64,000 nt of DNA, from NCBI GenBank assembly GCA_043807765.1, contig JAZDFQ010000009.1, forward strand, positions 1-64,000, given 5' to 3'. The notes beneath the pieces were generated by a model that saw nothing but the letters and a program-made list of their open reading frames with translations, did not search any database and was not told where the DNA came from. Both the position numbers and the translations under genes were made by a program. Of this stretch, positions 8,641 to 17,534 are shown in pieces (position 1 is the stretch's first letter; each line of letters begins with the position of its first letter). Origin of the DNA: Stygiobacter sp043807765 (GTDB lineage: Bacteria; Bacteroidota; Ignavibacteria; Ignavibacteriales; Melioribacteraceae).

Positions 8641-9915
8641 TTATGGTCTGTATCCGGGCCAACGCGAAAAGTCCGGATTAATTAGCCGGTAGTTACCAAA
8701 TCCGGTCTCATCAACAAAAGTAAAACTCCGGTTAAGTTGGTAATAATCCCAAATTTCATAAGGCTTTGCGTCGGAATCAATCGGATGACGTTCAACATTA
8801 CTTGGCGGACCGAAAGTAATGTAAATCATTCCCATATCGGAATGCCAGCCTTCTCCAAAGCCCTTAAATGTTCTGTTAGCGTAATCAACACGTCGGTAAT
8901 ATTCATACATAATCGGGTTTTCTTCAACATTTGGATTAGGTTTCTTACTATCCCAAAACGAAATGAACCGATTCATCTTGTCTTCATAATCTTTAGCATC
9001 TTCGATAAAATCTTTTTCAGCCGGAGATGCGATGTAAGTCATCTGCGCGATGGCTTTATCCAAGTCCTGTATAGAAACCGGTATGCCGTAAATTTTTGCT
9101 TGAAAATTTTTCTCTGTGCTCGCAATTTCCTTCCAGTCTTTATCCTTCATAATTATTTTTAATGAATAATCGCCAAGAGAAAAATTAGTTTTATCCAGAG
9201 TAAAGCTTATTAGATTGTTGCCGGGCTTAAGTTTTTTCGGATCAAGCTGTTTTGTTGATACATCTTTCTGTTTGTCGCTCAAATAATATTCAAAAAACAT
9301 TTCTTGATTCTTGTTAGAGTAGACATTGTAGATGAACGATAATAAATGATCTTTATTTGTGACGGTTTTAGAAACGTTTAGAAGAAATTTTTCTCCGGTG
9401 GAATCTTTAATTATATCTGAAACCAGAAGTATATCGCTTATATCAAGCGTATCATTAATAGCTCTAATTTTTAACGGAGTTTCCCGCATAGAAGTTCTGC
9501 GGGAATCGCCATCTTCCAAAATTGTTTTCAAAACATAATTACCCGGAAAAAGATCCCAGTATTTATTGCTTAGACTGAAATTTTTATGCGAGGTAGTCTG
9601 AATAAACTCTGCTGCAGAAAGTTTTTCTTTCCACGATTTTTCGTTAAGTATATTCTCTTTCTTTTCATCCATCAATGTGATTGTGACATTATAACTGGCA
9701 TTAAAGCTTTCTGTTCTTTTTGTGAACGATAAACTTGAGTAGGGAACTTGAACATAGACTTCCAAGCGAGTCTTGCCGGCAGTAGTGCTTTTGGTCTGGG
9801 AAAGATCGTAATGAAACATTGGCGGATTAGCAAAGTTACTTTTATTGCCGGAATATTCAACTTGAGCGATTGAAAAACTATTTATTACAAGTAAAACAAA
9901 AAGAATTTTCTTCAT
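8641..9915 (-). CDS. Exported GWxTD-domain protein
   Basis: A 424-residue protein with a signal peptide (MKKILFVLLVINSFSIAQ). The C-terminal ~120 residues are the GWxTD domain: a GWHSD variant at 356-360, then the typical IYITFGPPSN and WDYYQLNRSFTF segments ending near DETGFGNYRL. GWxTD domains are common in Bacteroidota, Acidobacteria and relatives; their function is not established. The N-terminal part is beta-rich and unassigned. The start codon overlaps the rimO stop by 4 bases (ATGA), so the two are translated together from one mRNA. The Thr-to-Ser change in the motif is conservative. Confidence 0.87.
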   Translation of the reverse strand: MKKILFVLLVINSFSIAQVEYSGNKSNFANPPMFHYDLSQTKSTTAGKTRLEVYVQVPYSSLSFTKRTESFNASYNVTITLMDEKKENILNEKSWKEKLSAAEFIQTTSHKNFSLSNKYWDLFPGNYVLKTILEDGDSRRTSMRETPLKIRAINDTLDISDILLVSDIIKDSTGEKFLLNVSKTVTNKDHLLSFIYNVYSNKNQEMFFEYYLSDKQKDVSTKQLDPKKLKPGNNLISFTLDKTNFSLGDYSLKIIMKDKDWKEIASTEKNFQAKIYGIPVSIQDLDKAIAQMTYIASPAEKDFIEDAKDYEDKMNRFISFWDSKKPNPNVEENPIMYEYYRRVDYANRTFKGFGEGWHSDMGMIYITFGPPSNVERHPIDSDAKPYEIWDYYQLNRSFTFVDETGFGNYRLINPDFSRWPGYRP

Positions 9916-11222
9916 TGCAAGGCTCCTTCTCGGGAAACTATTTTTCCAAATAAATCATACTCATTACTATCATAAATTTCAACGTCATAAAACTCACCAA
10001 TCTTGATGCTTGCTTTGTCGGCTTTAATTAAAACTTCGCCGTCCACTTCGGGCGCATCGCGTTCTGTTCTGCCAATAAAATATTCGCCTTCGGTTCCATC
10101 AATAATTACGCGGAGTGTTTTGCCTTCAATAGCTTTGTTTTTTTCTTCGGAAATCTCTTTCTGAATTTCCATAAGAATTGCTTTGCGCTCTTCTTTTTCT
10201 TCGGCGCTAAGAGGATCGCCAAGAATGAAACTTGGTGTGTTTTCCTCAATAGAATAATTGAAAACACCAAAGCGGTCAAATTTTACTTCTTTAACAAAAT
10301 CGCATAGTTCTTGGAATTCTGTTTCGGTTTCATTTGGATAGCCAACGATAAATGTTGTACGCAAAGTTAAGTTTGGAATTTTCTCTTTGAGTGTATTAAG
10401 CAGTTCTACGGTTCTGCGTTTTGTTATTCCGCGACGCATAGATTTCAAAACGTTATCCGAAATATGCTGAAGCGGAATATCAATGTACTTGCATATTTTC
10501 GGATTGTAAGCTATCTCATCAATCAGATCATCCGGAACGTGAGATGGATATACATAAAGAAGTCTGATCCATTCTATACCATCAATCTTGGACAGTTTTC
10601 TTAGAAGCTCTGCCGAATTTCTCTTGCCATACAACTCTATTCCATAATCTGAAGTATCTTGACCAATGATAATTAATTCCTTAACGCCTTGCTTAGCCAG
10701 CGATGATGCTTCCTTAATCAATTCATCAACCGGTTTTGTTTTGTGCGTGCCGCGCATTAAAGGAATTGCACAGAAAGAACAAGGGTTATCACATCCTTCA
10801 GAAATTTTTAAGTAAGCAAAATGTTTTGGAGTTGTAATTACACGTTCGCCAAGCAATTCGTATTTAAGGTCACCACCGAATTCATCAACTATTTGTTCAT
10901 ATGCCTCGGTTCCAAAATATGCATCAACTTCGGGAATCTCTTTGCGGAGATCGTTAACGTAACGCTCCGATAAACATCCGGCTACTACAACTTTTTTAAG
11001 CTTGCCTTTTTTTTTCATTTCTATTGCAGCAAGAATTGTGTTTATCGATTCTTCTTTTGCGGCATCAATAAAACCGCATGTGTTTATAACAATTGAGTCT
11101 GCTGAATTTGCATCATCAACCAGATCAAATTCATTCAATTTTAGCTGACTCATCAGCCGTTCGGAATCCACAGTGTTTTTTGAACATCCAAGTGTTATAA
11201 CAGAGATTTTTTCTTTACTCAT
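9912..11222 (-). CDS. rimO: Ribosomal protein S12 methylthiotransferase RimO
   Basis: A 436-residue radical-SAM enzyme that adds a methylthio group to an Asp of ribosomal protein S12. The N-terminal UPF0004 domain carries three cluster cysteines, C13 (TLGCSKNTVD), C49 and C83. The radical-SAM motif is CDNPCSFC (C144, C148, C151). A C-terminal TRAM domain follows (about 370-436). TLGCSKN and the PLMRGTHKTKP segment separate it from MiaB, which is encoded in this window as a distinct gene. Length is typical. It is first in a two-gene unit with the GWxTD gene (4-base overlap). Confidence 0.95.
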   Translation of the reverse strand: MSKEKISVITLGCSKNTVDSERLMSQLKLNEFDLVDDANSADSIVINTCGFIDAAKEESINTILAAIEMKKKGKLKKVVVAGCLSERYVNDLRKEIPEVDAYFGTEAYEQIVDEFGGDLKYELLGERVITTPKHFAYLKISEGCDNPCSFCAIPLMRGTHKTKPVDELIKEASSLAKQGVKELIIIGQDTSDYGIELYGKRNSAELLRKLSKIDGIEWIRLLYVYPSHVPDDLIDEIAYNPKICKYIDIPLQHISDNVLKSMRRGITKRRTVELLNTLKEKIPNLTLRTTFIVGYPNETETEFQELCDFVKEVKFDRFGVFNYSIEENTPSFILGDPLSAEEKEERKAILMEIQKEISEEKNKAIEGKTLRVIIDGTEGEYFIGRTERDAPEVDGEVLIKADKASIKIGEFYDVEIYDSNEYDLFGKIVSREGALQ

Positions 11223-11267
11223 ATCTTGTATAAATAGAGAAGTTGCCTAAAAAAAATATAAAACAAA

Positions 11268-11306
11268 ATCTGCGGTAATCCGTTATATCCGCGTCATCCG
11301 CGTTCT
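11268..11306. repeat. GCGGAT-type dispersed repeat
   Basis: The segment atctgcggtaatccg ... ccgcgtcatccgcgttct sits upstream of rimO. It matches, with few differences, the copy inside the Omp85 5' end. No coding potential. Confidence 0.55.
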
Positions 11307-11357
11307 ATAAAATCAATTACTTTTAAGACGACTTCTAAACATTCCTTTCAAATTTTT

Positions 11358-12188
11358 TTATTGTGAGATTAATCTTAGGTATAAATATACGATTGGGGCG
11401 GTGAAAAGGAGAGAATCAAATCGGTCTAAAAGTCCGCCATGCCCGGGAATGATAGAAGAAGAATCTTTCACGTTTGCATCGCGCTTAATTAAGCTTTCCA
11501 CCAAGTCTCCGATCTGGCCGAACAAGCCGACAATTATTCCAATAACTATAGCATCCGTAGTCGATAGAAAATCGAGCACAAGCGATCTTGCAGCAATCAT
11601 TCCGATAATAGCAAAAATGAATCCGGCTACAGCGCCTTCCCAGCTTTTTTTAGGGCTGACTCTAGTCATTAGTTTGTGCAAACCATAAGCGCTGCCAATA
11701 AAGTAAGCGGCAGAATCGCAGAGCCAAATAGAAACAAGAATCGAGAGGATTAAATATCCGCCTTGAGAATAGGTAAATGCAGAATCGTTGTAGAATTCTC
11801 GCAAATCCAAAATCGATGCGGCAAAAAATCCAATGTATAAAATGCCTAAAAGCGTTGAGCCAAGATTGGAGATGGCGGAAGATCGGTTTCTAAATAGTTC
11901 ACTTAGCAATAACATAAGTATAAGTATCACGAAAAAAATATGATAGTCTAAAAAATGATAGTATTCATTCAAAATAATAAGAACAACTGATGCGGAGCCT
12001 ATAGTTCTATTTGTATAAGAGTTCTTATGCTTCATCATCCCGGTGAATTCATAAAAGGCGATGAAACCGATTAGTAAAACGAAAATGAGAAAGGGAATTT
12101 TCCCAATTAGACACAATGCAACAATTAGAGGGATGCCCACTAATGCTACTAATACACGGGAAACCAGATTACTCATTTTTTTTGCCAT
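11358..12188 (-). CDS. cdsA: Phosphatidate cytidylyltransferase CdsA
   Basis: A 276-residue polytopic membrane enzyme that makes CDP-diacylglycerol from phosphatidate and CTP, the branch point of phospholipid synthesis. The full family signature is present at 232-258: S-x-x-K-R-x4-K-D, then PGHGGLLDRFD, with the metal-binding aspartates. SPKKSWEGAVAG upstream is also characteristic. About seven hydrophobic segments are visible. Its ATG follows the TAA of the DUF2007 gene with no spacer (TAAATG), so the two are probably translationally coupled. Confidence 0.95.
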   Translation of the reverse strand: MAKKMSNLVSRVLVALVGIPLIVALCLIGKIPFLIFVLLIGFIAFYEFTGMMKHKNSYTNRTIGSASVVLIILNEYYHFLDYHIFFVILILMLLLSELFRNRSSAISNLGSTLLGILYIGFFAASILDLREFYNDSAFTYSQGGYLILSILVSIWLCDSAAYFIGSAYGLHKLMTRVSPKKSWEGAVAGFIFAIIGMIAARSLVLDFLSTTDAIVIGIIVGLFGQIGDLVESLIKRDANVKDSSSIIPGHGGLLDRFDSLLFTAPIVYLYLRLISQ

Positions 12189-12545
12189 TTACTCCTCTTC
12201 GCTTAAGGGGGCGTTATTTATTTCGTTAATTATCTGCATTGCATCTTCAAAACTATTTTCTTTTACAAATATTTTTATCGGAGCCGATCCAACATAAGAA
12301 AGGTTTATTCGCATCCTGTCTTCTTTTGAAAAAATGATTGCCTCAATTCCGGCGCCGGATAGATTTGCTTTAACCATTTCTGCTTCGATAATATCGTTGG
12401 AAGAATAAACAACTTTCCAATCGGCAAGGGAAACCTCTCCTTCATCTTCTTTAACAAACTGATCGTTTGGAATTAACGGCGTTCCGCAATCGGAACATGT
12501 AACGATGCCCTCAACATACTCGGCTTCACAATTTGGACAAATCAT
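12189..12545 (-). CDS. Small zinc-ribbon protein with DUF2007 domain
   Basis: A 118-residue protein. The N-terminus has a CPNC...CSDC zinc ribbon (C3, C6, C17, C20). The remainder fits DUF2007 ('putative signal transducing protein'): WKVVYSSNDIIEAEMVKANL followed by a short beta strand and IKIFVKENSFEDAMQII. No enzymatic residues are evident; the biochemical role is unknown. It overlaps the CPBP protease gene by 4 bases upstream and touches cdsA downstream, forming a three-gene unit. Confidence 0.8.
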   Translation of the reverse strand: MICPNCEAEYVEGIVTCSDCGTPLIPNDQFVKEDEGEVSLADWKVVYSSNDIIEAEMVKANLSGAGIEAIIFSKEDRMRINLSYVGSAPIKIFVKENSFEDAMQIINEINNAPLSEEE

Positions 12546-13501
12546 AACGACTCCTTCTTCGGTTTAGAAAACATTGTATAGTTTTTTGTAACAAAGAAAA
12601 TGAAGCCGGTAAACAATGCAAGAGTTATAAGAAAAACAAATATCTGGGGAAGTATTGAACCGTCGTGTTTAATGTTTGTCCCCATTAATTCGTCTGAACC
12701 GATAACAAGAAATGCAAGTACAGCAAGAAAATTATTTATGAAGTGAAGAATCATCGGGATGAGAATTGAATCACTTTTATAAGCGGCAAATCCAAAGTAA
12801 AAGCCAAGTGCAACAAGAGCTACTAATCCGTATGGATTAAAATGATATAATCCAAAGAAGAGGGCTGTAATAAAAATGCTGAAGTATGGTTTGAACTTTT
12901 GTTCAAAGCTTTTCTGAACAAGTCCGCGGAAGAACATTTCCTCACATAACGCCGGAATAACAGCCACAACAAATATTACAAACGAAGCTTCAAATACTGA
13001 AGTTGCCTTTAGTAGTTCACTATAAGTTTGTTCTACCATTTTATCAAGCTGATCAAGAATGTTCATTAATTTGCGCAACATCGGGAATAAATCGGCGGCT
13101 TTATCCAAAAAGTAGTTTTGTAAAAACAAATAGCTTTGCAGAAGGGGAGTTAACAGTATTAAGCCGGTTATAAAAATCCCGATTTCTTTAGGCTTGGGAA
13201 ATTTCACTCTCAAAATTTGAGTAATATGTGCCGGATAGACATAGCGCGCAAACAGAAGAGTGGGTAGCAACATAAGTAATATTTGTCCACCCATTGTTAA
13301 CAAGCGCATTTGGTTAACGTCAGCCTTATCAAAATTTAACCCGAAGATTAAAAGCGTTAAAACAGCGCCGCCAATCTGGTAGGTGATGAAAATACCGACT
13401 AGAGCTAAAAAGGCAGCGGTAGCGGGCTGCATAGTGCTAAATATTTTTTGTGGCCCTTTTGGTGCTTCGGGAGACTGGTTGTTGTTAATATCTTCATTCA
13501 T
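12542..13501 (-). CDS. CPBP-family intramembrane metalloprotease
   Basis: A 319-residue membrane protein of the CAAX-protease/bacteriocin-processing (Abi) family. The three catalytic motifs are intact: EExxxR at E187-E188-R192 (ALCEEMFFRG), FxxxH ending at H220 (FFGLYH), and HxxxN at H253-N257. About eight hydrophobic segments are present, with a soluble stretch near 125-165. Substrate unknown; family members cleave prenylated or peptide substrates within membranes. It is the first gene of the unit with DUF2007 and cdsA. Confidence 0.9.
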   Translation of the reverse strand: MNEDINNNQSPEAPKGPQKIFSTMQPATAAFLALVGIFITYQIGGAVLTLLIFGLNFDKADVNQMRLLTMGGQILLMLLPTLLFARYVYPAHITQILRVKFPKPKEIGIFITGLILLTPLLQSYLFLQNYFLDKAADLFPMLRKLMNILDQLDKMVEQTYSELLKATSVFEASFVIFVVAVIPALCEEMFFRGLVQKSFEQKFKPYFSIFITALFFGLYHFNPYGLVALVALGFYFGFAAYKSDSILIPMILHFINNFLAVLAFLVIGSDELMGTNIKHDGSILPQIFVFLITLALFTGFIFFVTKNYTMFSKPKKESL

Positions 13502-13562
13502 AGTGCTTCCAAGTTAAAAAAAAGGGGAACGATTTGCATAACTATATAATCTTAAAAAAAGC

Positions 13563-13590
13563 TTGACAAATAAATTCAAATTCGTTTAAT
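13563..13590 (+). promoter_or_regulatory. Sigma-70-like promoter
   Basis: TTGACA at 13563-13568 and TTTAAT at 13585-13590, with 16 bases between, lie 35 bases before the start of the small membrane-protein gene and directly after a divergent gene. Confidence 0.5.
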
Positions 13591-13624
13591 TGAAATCAAA
13601 GTTCATCATTTTATGGGAGGAAAT

Positions 13625-14002
13625 ATGATTTTACTTCTAATCGAGATTTCGTTTCTCTTCACATTCGTAGCTGTTCTACTATTCTTTGCTAGAAAAAAAG
13701 ATTTTCGAGTTTACCAGTATGTGTTTGATTATTACACGCGCTTGGGAGTCTTGTTAACTCTGGGACTTCTACTACTCAATAGTTTTGTGCTGCTGGACTT
13801 TTCCGGAAAACTTCAATATCTAGCAGCATTTGCAATGGTTGTTGATATTCTTTCTCCTTTTTGGGTGCCTCTGTTTTTCTACTTAATCAACAAAAGAGTA
13901 GATAATACAAAGCTGAGACGTGCTTTTAAAGTGCTCTCAATAATCGGCACTTCAATTGTAATGGGAATATATACTTTTTTGCTTGGCAGATTGATTATTT
14001 AA
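13625..14002 (+). CDS. Four-helix integral membrane protein, unknown
   Basis: A 125-residue, very hydrophobic protein with about four transmembrane segments (near 1-19, 38-58, 62-84 and 99-123) joined by short charged loops. The ATG at 13625 is preferred over one 12 bases upstream because GGGAGG at 13615-13620 is placed as its ribosome site and would lie inside the longer frame. I recognise no family. It is divergent from the CPBP gene and has its own promoter-like sequence. Confidence 0.7.
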   Translation: MILLLIEISFLFTFVAVLLFFARKKDFRVYQYVFDYYTRLGVLLTLGLLLLNSFVLLDFSGKLQYLAAFAMVVDILSPFWVPLFFYLINKRVDNTKLRRAFKVLSIIGTSIVMGIYTFLLGRLII

Positions 14003-14159
14003 AACTATAAATCGATATGAAAAATTTAGTTTTTCCTATAGCGGCGCGGTAAGTTCAGCTTGAGGTACTGCAACTGAAACTTTACTCATTCTCGCGGAAC
14101 TATTTAATAGTATGTAATAGCAGTACTTTTACAGAAAACAAATCCTTAGCGAGGTTGTT

Positions 14160-14354
14160 ATGACATTTGTAGATAAACATAAACTGTTTTTTTTCTTCAT
14201 TCAGTCATTTGTAATTTCTTTTTGTGCATTTTATACGGTTAGTCATATCATTTATAAGAATGTGTCGTACGTAAAAATTATAGTCGTACCTCTACTTTTT
14301 ACGGTAACGATGGTTTATAGAGAAAGAAAAAAAATACGGAAAACAGAGGAATAA
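14160..14354 (+). CDS. Small two-helix membrane protein, unknown
   Basis: A 64-residue frame with a GAGG ribosome site about 6 bases before ATG 14160, two hydrophobic segments (about 9-29 and 36-51) and a basic tail RERKKIRKTEE. It ends just before a strong terminator hairpin. No family recognised; the RBS, topology and terminator support it being a real gene. Confidence 0.5.
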   Translation: MTFVDKHKLFFFFIQSFVISFCAFYTVSHIIYKNVSYVKIIVVPLLFTVTMVYRERKKIRKTEE

Positions 14355-14362
14355 CTTTAGAA

Positions 14363-14406
14363 GATGGGACACAACTATTTGGTTTGTGCCCCATCTATTT
14401 TTTCTT
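14363..14406. terminator. Intrinsic terminator, possibly bidirectional
   Basis: A 12-bp stem with one mismatch (gatgggacacaa 14363-14374, ttgtgccccatc 14384-14395) and a 9-base loop is followed by a T-rich run on the plus strand. It separates the convergent small membrane gene and the DUF3108 gene; the stop of the latter lies in the right arm. Confidence 0.75.
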
Positions 14407-15195
14407 TGATTTCAACTCTCCGGCAAGTCCGCTGTAACCGGTTAGCTCTGCATCAATAGAACCAATAATAATTTTTGTTTTCACTTTTACCGGAATTCTG
14501 CAAGCATCATTAGAAAGCCATATTACAACGTTGCCTTCACTTTTAAACAATCCGCCTTCTCTAATTTCCGGCTCAAGAATTATGCAGTCAAACGTGCCTG
14601 CTTTTACACTTACAGTTTCTCTTCCTTTGTAAACAACATCAAGCGGATAGGTCTTGTTCTTGTAAAAATTTTCAAGGTGAACGCTTTCACCCTTTTTCAT
14701 TTTGGAAAAATCAATAGTTCGCGCATAATAGAACGCAGAAACAATATCGTTAACATATTTGGGAATATTGTAAGCCCCCTCGGAAGTTCTAGCTTTGCCT
14801 TTGCGTTGATCAAAGAATGCCGAGAAGTCTCTAGAGTATCCGCCTTCACGAATATGCTGCTCAAATCTCCACGGGAACAAACCTTCAACGTCAAGGTAGG
14901 TTTCGTAACGATCTCGAACTTTGTACAAAACATCAAATGTCGAAACGGTGTTTACGCCAAATGCAATTTGGTATACGTCCCGTCCGGCAAGTTTCATAAC
15001 CTTCGGAATATTGTACTCAGCAACACCGGCGGTTATAAAGCCGTAGTTCACATCGAATGTAAGTTTCTCGCCAACCTTAAATGATTTATTCTCAATCTTG
15101 CGGAAGTCATCTTTCTTTTGCGTAAAACTTCTTGAAGGAAATGAGATCAAGATTAAGATCAAGAACATGATCAAGATTTTTATTTTCGCTTTCAT
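14395..15195 (-). CDS. Exported DUF3108 protein
   Basis: A 266-residue protein with an N-terminal signal (KIKILIMFLILILISFPS). The mature part is a beta-rich DUF3108 domain: FKVGEKLTFDVNYGFITAG, RDRYETYLD, a FPWRFEQHIREGGY segment and the late GNVVIWLSNDACRIPVKV strand. In related genomes such proteins are periplasmic and of unknown role; a lipid-binding or envelope function is only a guess from the fold. It follows the GT9 gene by one base, so they share a transcript. Confidence 0.8.
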   Translation of the reverse strand: MKAKIKILIMFLILILISFPSRSFTQKKDDFRKIENKSFKVGEKLTFDVNYGFITAGVAEYNIPKVMKLAGRDVYQIAFGVNTVSTFDVLYKVRDRYETYLDVEGLFPWRFEQHIREGGYSRDFSAFFDQRKGKARTSEGAYNIPKYVNDIVSAFYYARTIDFSKMKKGESVHLENFYKNKTYPLDVVYKGRETVSVKAGTFDCIILEPEIREGGLFKSEGNVVIWLSNDACRIPVKVKTKIIIGSIDAELTGYSGLAGELKSKKK

Positions 15196-15196
15196 G

Positions 15197-16225
15197 TTAG
15201 TTCCTTGGCAAAATTTCTTTTATATAATCAAAAACTGTTTGTATGTCTATGCTATTCATGCAGTTCAACTTTTTACATTTATCGCGTGAGCATTCTCCAT
15301 CGCAAACCGTAGGTTGAAATATTTTTGCTTTGTTAGAATATGGACCCCAGCGCTTAGGTGAAACCGCAGCAAACTTAGGATAGAATCCAATTACGTCCTT
15401 TCCTAGGGCGGCTGCAATGTGAATTGGGCCAGTTGAATTGGCGATCACTATTTTAGCGTTGTCTATCAATGCTGTAAGCTCTTCTAAATTAAACATACCA
15501 GCTGTGTTTATTACTTTATTGCTTACAACAAATGAATTGCAAAGTTCCTTTTCTTGCTCGCTGCCGGTGATTACAAGCACGGTGTCGGTTTCGCTTGAAA
15601 TTTTTTCCGCAAGAGATTTCATTTTGGAAAACGGAAGATCAATAGCGCTGCCGCCGCTGCCCGGATGAAGAGCAACAATTTTCTGCATACCATCCCAGCC
15701 TAACGACTTCAACTTCTCACAAACTTTTTGGCTAAGTGATGAATTAACTTCAATTCCAAAATCAGCAGTCTCTTTATTTACATCATCATCAATTCCTAGT
15801 TCGCGTAACAAGCGAACATTGTATTCAAGTTCGTGTCTCTCTCCATATTTTCTGTGCTCGTAAACTTTTCTGTTGAAAAACAAAGAATACCAACGGTATC
15901 CGCTTCCAATTCTAATTTTAATTCCGGAAAGAAAAAGTAGTAGTGCAATTGGATAAGTTGGGAAAGCAACTATACATGCATCAAATCTATCTTTTAGTGC
16001 TACAACGTTTTGCGCGGTTGTAGGTTTTCCATTCTTCTCGTGTAATATGAAGACTTCATCAACATATTTACAATTCTTAACTAATGGAGCGGTATAACTT
16101 CTAACCAAAAAAGAAACACGAGCACCGGGAATCTTTTTTTTCAATATTGCCGCAAGAGGAAGCGAGAGAATTACATCTCCAATTCTATCTGTGCGGACAA
16201 TTAAAATATTTTTTGGTGAATTCAT
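15197..16225 (-). CDS. Glycosyltransferase family 9 (heptosyltransferase-like)
   Basis: A 342-residue cytoplasmic GT9 enzyme of the type that adds ADP-heptose to the lipopolysaccharide core. Seen: N-terminal Rossmann start NILIVRTDRIGDVILSLPL, mid-domain VALHPGSGGS, and sugar-nucleotide site ANSTGPIHIAAALGKDVIGFYP. A cysteine-rich tail (CDGECSRDKCKKLNC) matches other GT9 proteins of this lineage. Donor and acceptor cannot be fixed from sequence. It overlaps the DNA-glycosylase gene by 4 bases and precedes DUF3108 by one base. Confidence 0.9.
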   Translation of the reverse strand: MNSPKNILIVRTDRIGDVILSLPLAAILKKKIPGARVSFLVRSYTAPLVKNCKYVDEVFILHEKNGKPTTAQNVVALKDRFDACIVAFPTYPIALLLFLSGIKIRIGSGYRWYSLFFNRKVYEHRKYGERHELEYNVRLLRELGIDDDVNKETADFGIEVNSSLSQKVCEKLKSLGWDGMQKIVALHPGSGGSAIDLPFSKMKSLAEKISSETDTVLVITGSEQEKELCNSFVVSNKVINTAGMFNLEELTALIDNAKIVIANSTGPIHIAAALGKDVIGFYPKFAAVSPKRWGPYSNKAKIFQPTVCDGECSRDKCKKLNCMNSIDIQTVFDYIKEILPRN

Positions 16226-16827
16226 TTTTTAGAGACGAATGGATTGTCTTTTATGTAATAGCGCCACGGCAAATCTATCGATTTTTTTATCCCGATTCTT
16301 GTCGTTGAAATTATTTTGCTAGTCTCTATTTTCGGTGAATCGAGTATAAAGATTTCATCTGCTTGTATATTAATTCCGTTATTACTGCGATCAATGCCAA
16401 ACGCTTGGCAAATTTTAGCCGGACCATTGCAGAGGTTTATAAACTCCTTCTTATCAATATTTCTTTTACCGAAACGATTTAGTGCCATTTCATTAATCCC
16501 ATCAATCGGCTCAATAGCACGAATTAAAACAGCCGAACCAAATCCAGCTTTACTTGTAACGACGTTAGCGCAAAAGTGCATTCCGTAAGTAAAGTAAACA
16601 TAAAGATGCCCTCCTTCGCCGAACATAACTTCGTTTCGCTTTGTCTTTCCGTTAAACGAATGAGAAGCCTCGTCGTGTTGCCAGTCATAAGCCTCTACTT
16701 CAACTATCTTTCCGCTTAAAAATTGCGACTGATTTTTGCGTACAAATATTTTACCAAGTAGAGCTTTAGCAACAGAGTTGACTTTGCTGAAGTAAAAATC
16801 TCGCGGAAGCTTTTGTGATGTGTTCAT
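16222..16827 (-). CDS. DNA-3-methyladenine glycosylase (AAG/MPG family)
   Basis: A 201-residue base-excision enzyme removing alkylated purines from DNA. The active-site motif VEVEAY (E43/E45) is followed by ASHSFNGKTKRNEVMF, GHLYVYFTYGMHFCANVV and the AVLIRAIEPI segment, all typical of the eukaryote-like AAG family. Length is normal. It forms a translationally coupled pair with the GT9 gene, a link with no obvious functional logic. Confidence 0.93.
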   Translation of the reverse strand: MNTSQKLPRDFYFSKVNSVAKALLGKIFVRKNQSQFLSGKIVEVEAYDWQHDEASHSFNGKTKRNEVMFGEGGHLYVYFTYGMHFCANVVTSKAGFGSAVLIRAIEPIDGINEMALNRFGKRNIDKKEFINLCNGPAKICQAFGIDRSNNGINIQADEIFILDSPKIETSKIISTTRIGIKKSIDLPWRYYIKDNPFVSKK

Positions 16828-16873
16828 ACAAAAAGTAAGATAGTGGAAAGAAAATAAAAAGTAAGTGCGGCAA

Positions 16874-17530
16874 TCATCCGCGCATCATAATTTTTATTTC
16901 CGAAATTCTTTGCAGATAGTATTCAATTTTTTCCGGTTTTTGATTCAGAAGTTCTTCGTAAATCAAAATTGCCTCACCGTAATTATTCTGCTTGATGTGA
17001 ATCTCTGCTAATGTTTCCGAAACCAGTTTTTTCCCTTGGAATCCGGGGAGTTCCTCGGGATTTTCCGGTATATCATCCTTGGGAATAATCTTGGCTTTAC
17101 TCAACCGCTTTGCCAAAACATCAAGCTTATCTTCAAGCGTTTGTTCTTCTTCAGCAACCACTACTTCTTCTTTAATCTCTTCAAAAAAAGAAGGTCGCAT
17201 TACTTCACTGATAGAATTTCTCTCTTCAATAATATTCGCGATTTGTTTAACGTAAGAAGTATAGGTCTGCTCATCCCCAATTAGATCGGAGCCAATCTTG
17301 GCTACAATCTTTGCCTCTTCTTCTTTACCTTCATAAGCTTTAGCAATTGATAAAATTAAAAACGCAGAAGCGTAATTGGGATATAAATCGATTCCTTCGT
17401 CTAGAATTTTTATTGCCTCTAAATAATTTCCATTTACAATTTCATTAGCGGCAACGCGAGCAAATAACGGCGAGCTACGATTAAACTCGTAAATTAATTT
17501 TATTCTTTCCGCAGACAAATCCTTCTTCAA
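16874..17530 (-). CDS. TPR-repeat protein
   Basis: A 218-residue soluble protein without signal peptide. Two TPR blocks are visible: residues 12-80 (ARVAANEIVNGNYLEAIKIL, LYPNYASAFLILSIAKAYEG) and near the C-terminus (LAEIHIKQNNYGEAILIYEE). A charged, glutamate-rich linker (about 125-150) joins them. It probably mediates protein contacts. It starts 5 bases after the GT2 gene, suggesting a common transcript. Confidence 0.75.
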   Translation of the reverse strand: MKKDLSAERIKLIYEFNRSSPLFARVAANEIVNGNYLEAIKILDEGIDLYPNYASAFLILSIAKAYEGKEEEAKIVAKIGSDLIGDEQTYTSYVKQIANIIEERNSISEVMRPSFFEEIKEEVVVAEEEQTLEDKLDVLAKRLSKAKIIPKDDIPENPEELPGFQGKKLVSETLAEIHIKQNNYGEAILIYEELLNQKPEKIEYYLQRISEIKIMMRG

Positions 17531-17534
17531 AAAA

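Noticed and set aside
8737..9162. Plus-strand frame of 141 codons opposite the GWxTD gene
   Set aside because: Antisense to a well-supported domain; composition is that of a shadow frame and there is no RBS.
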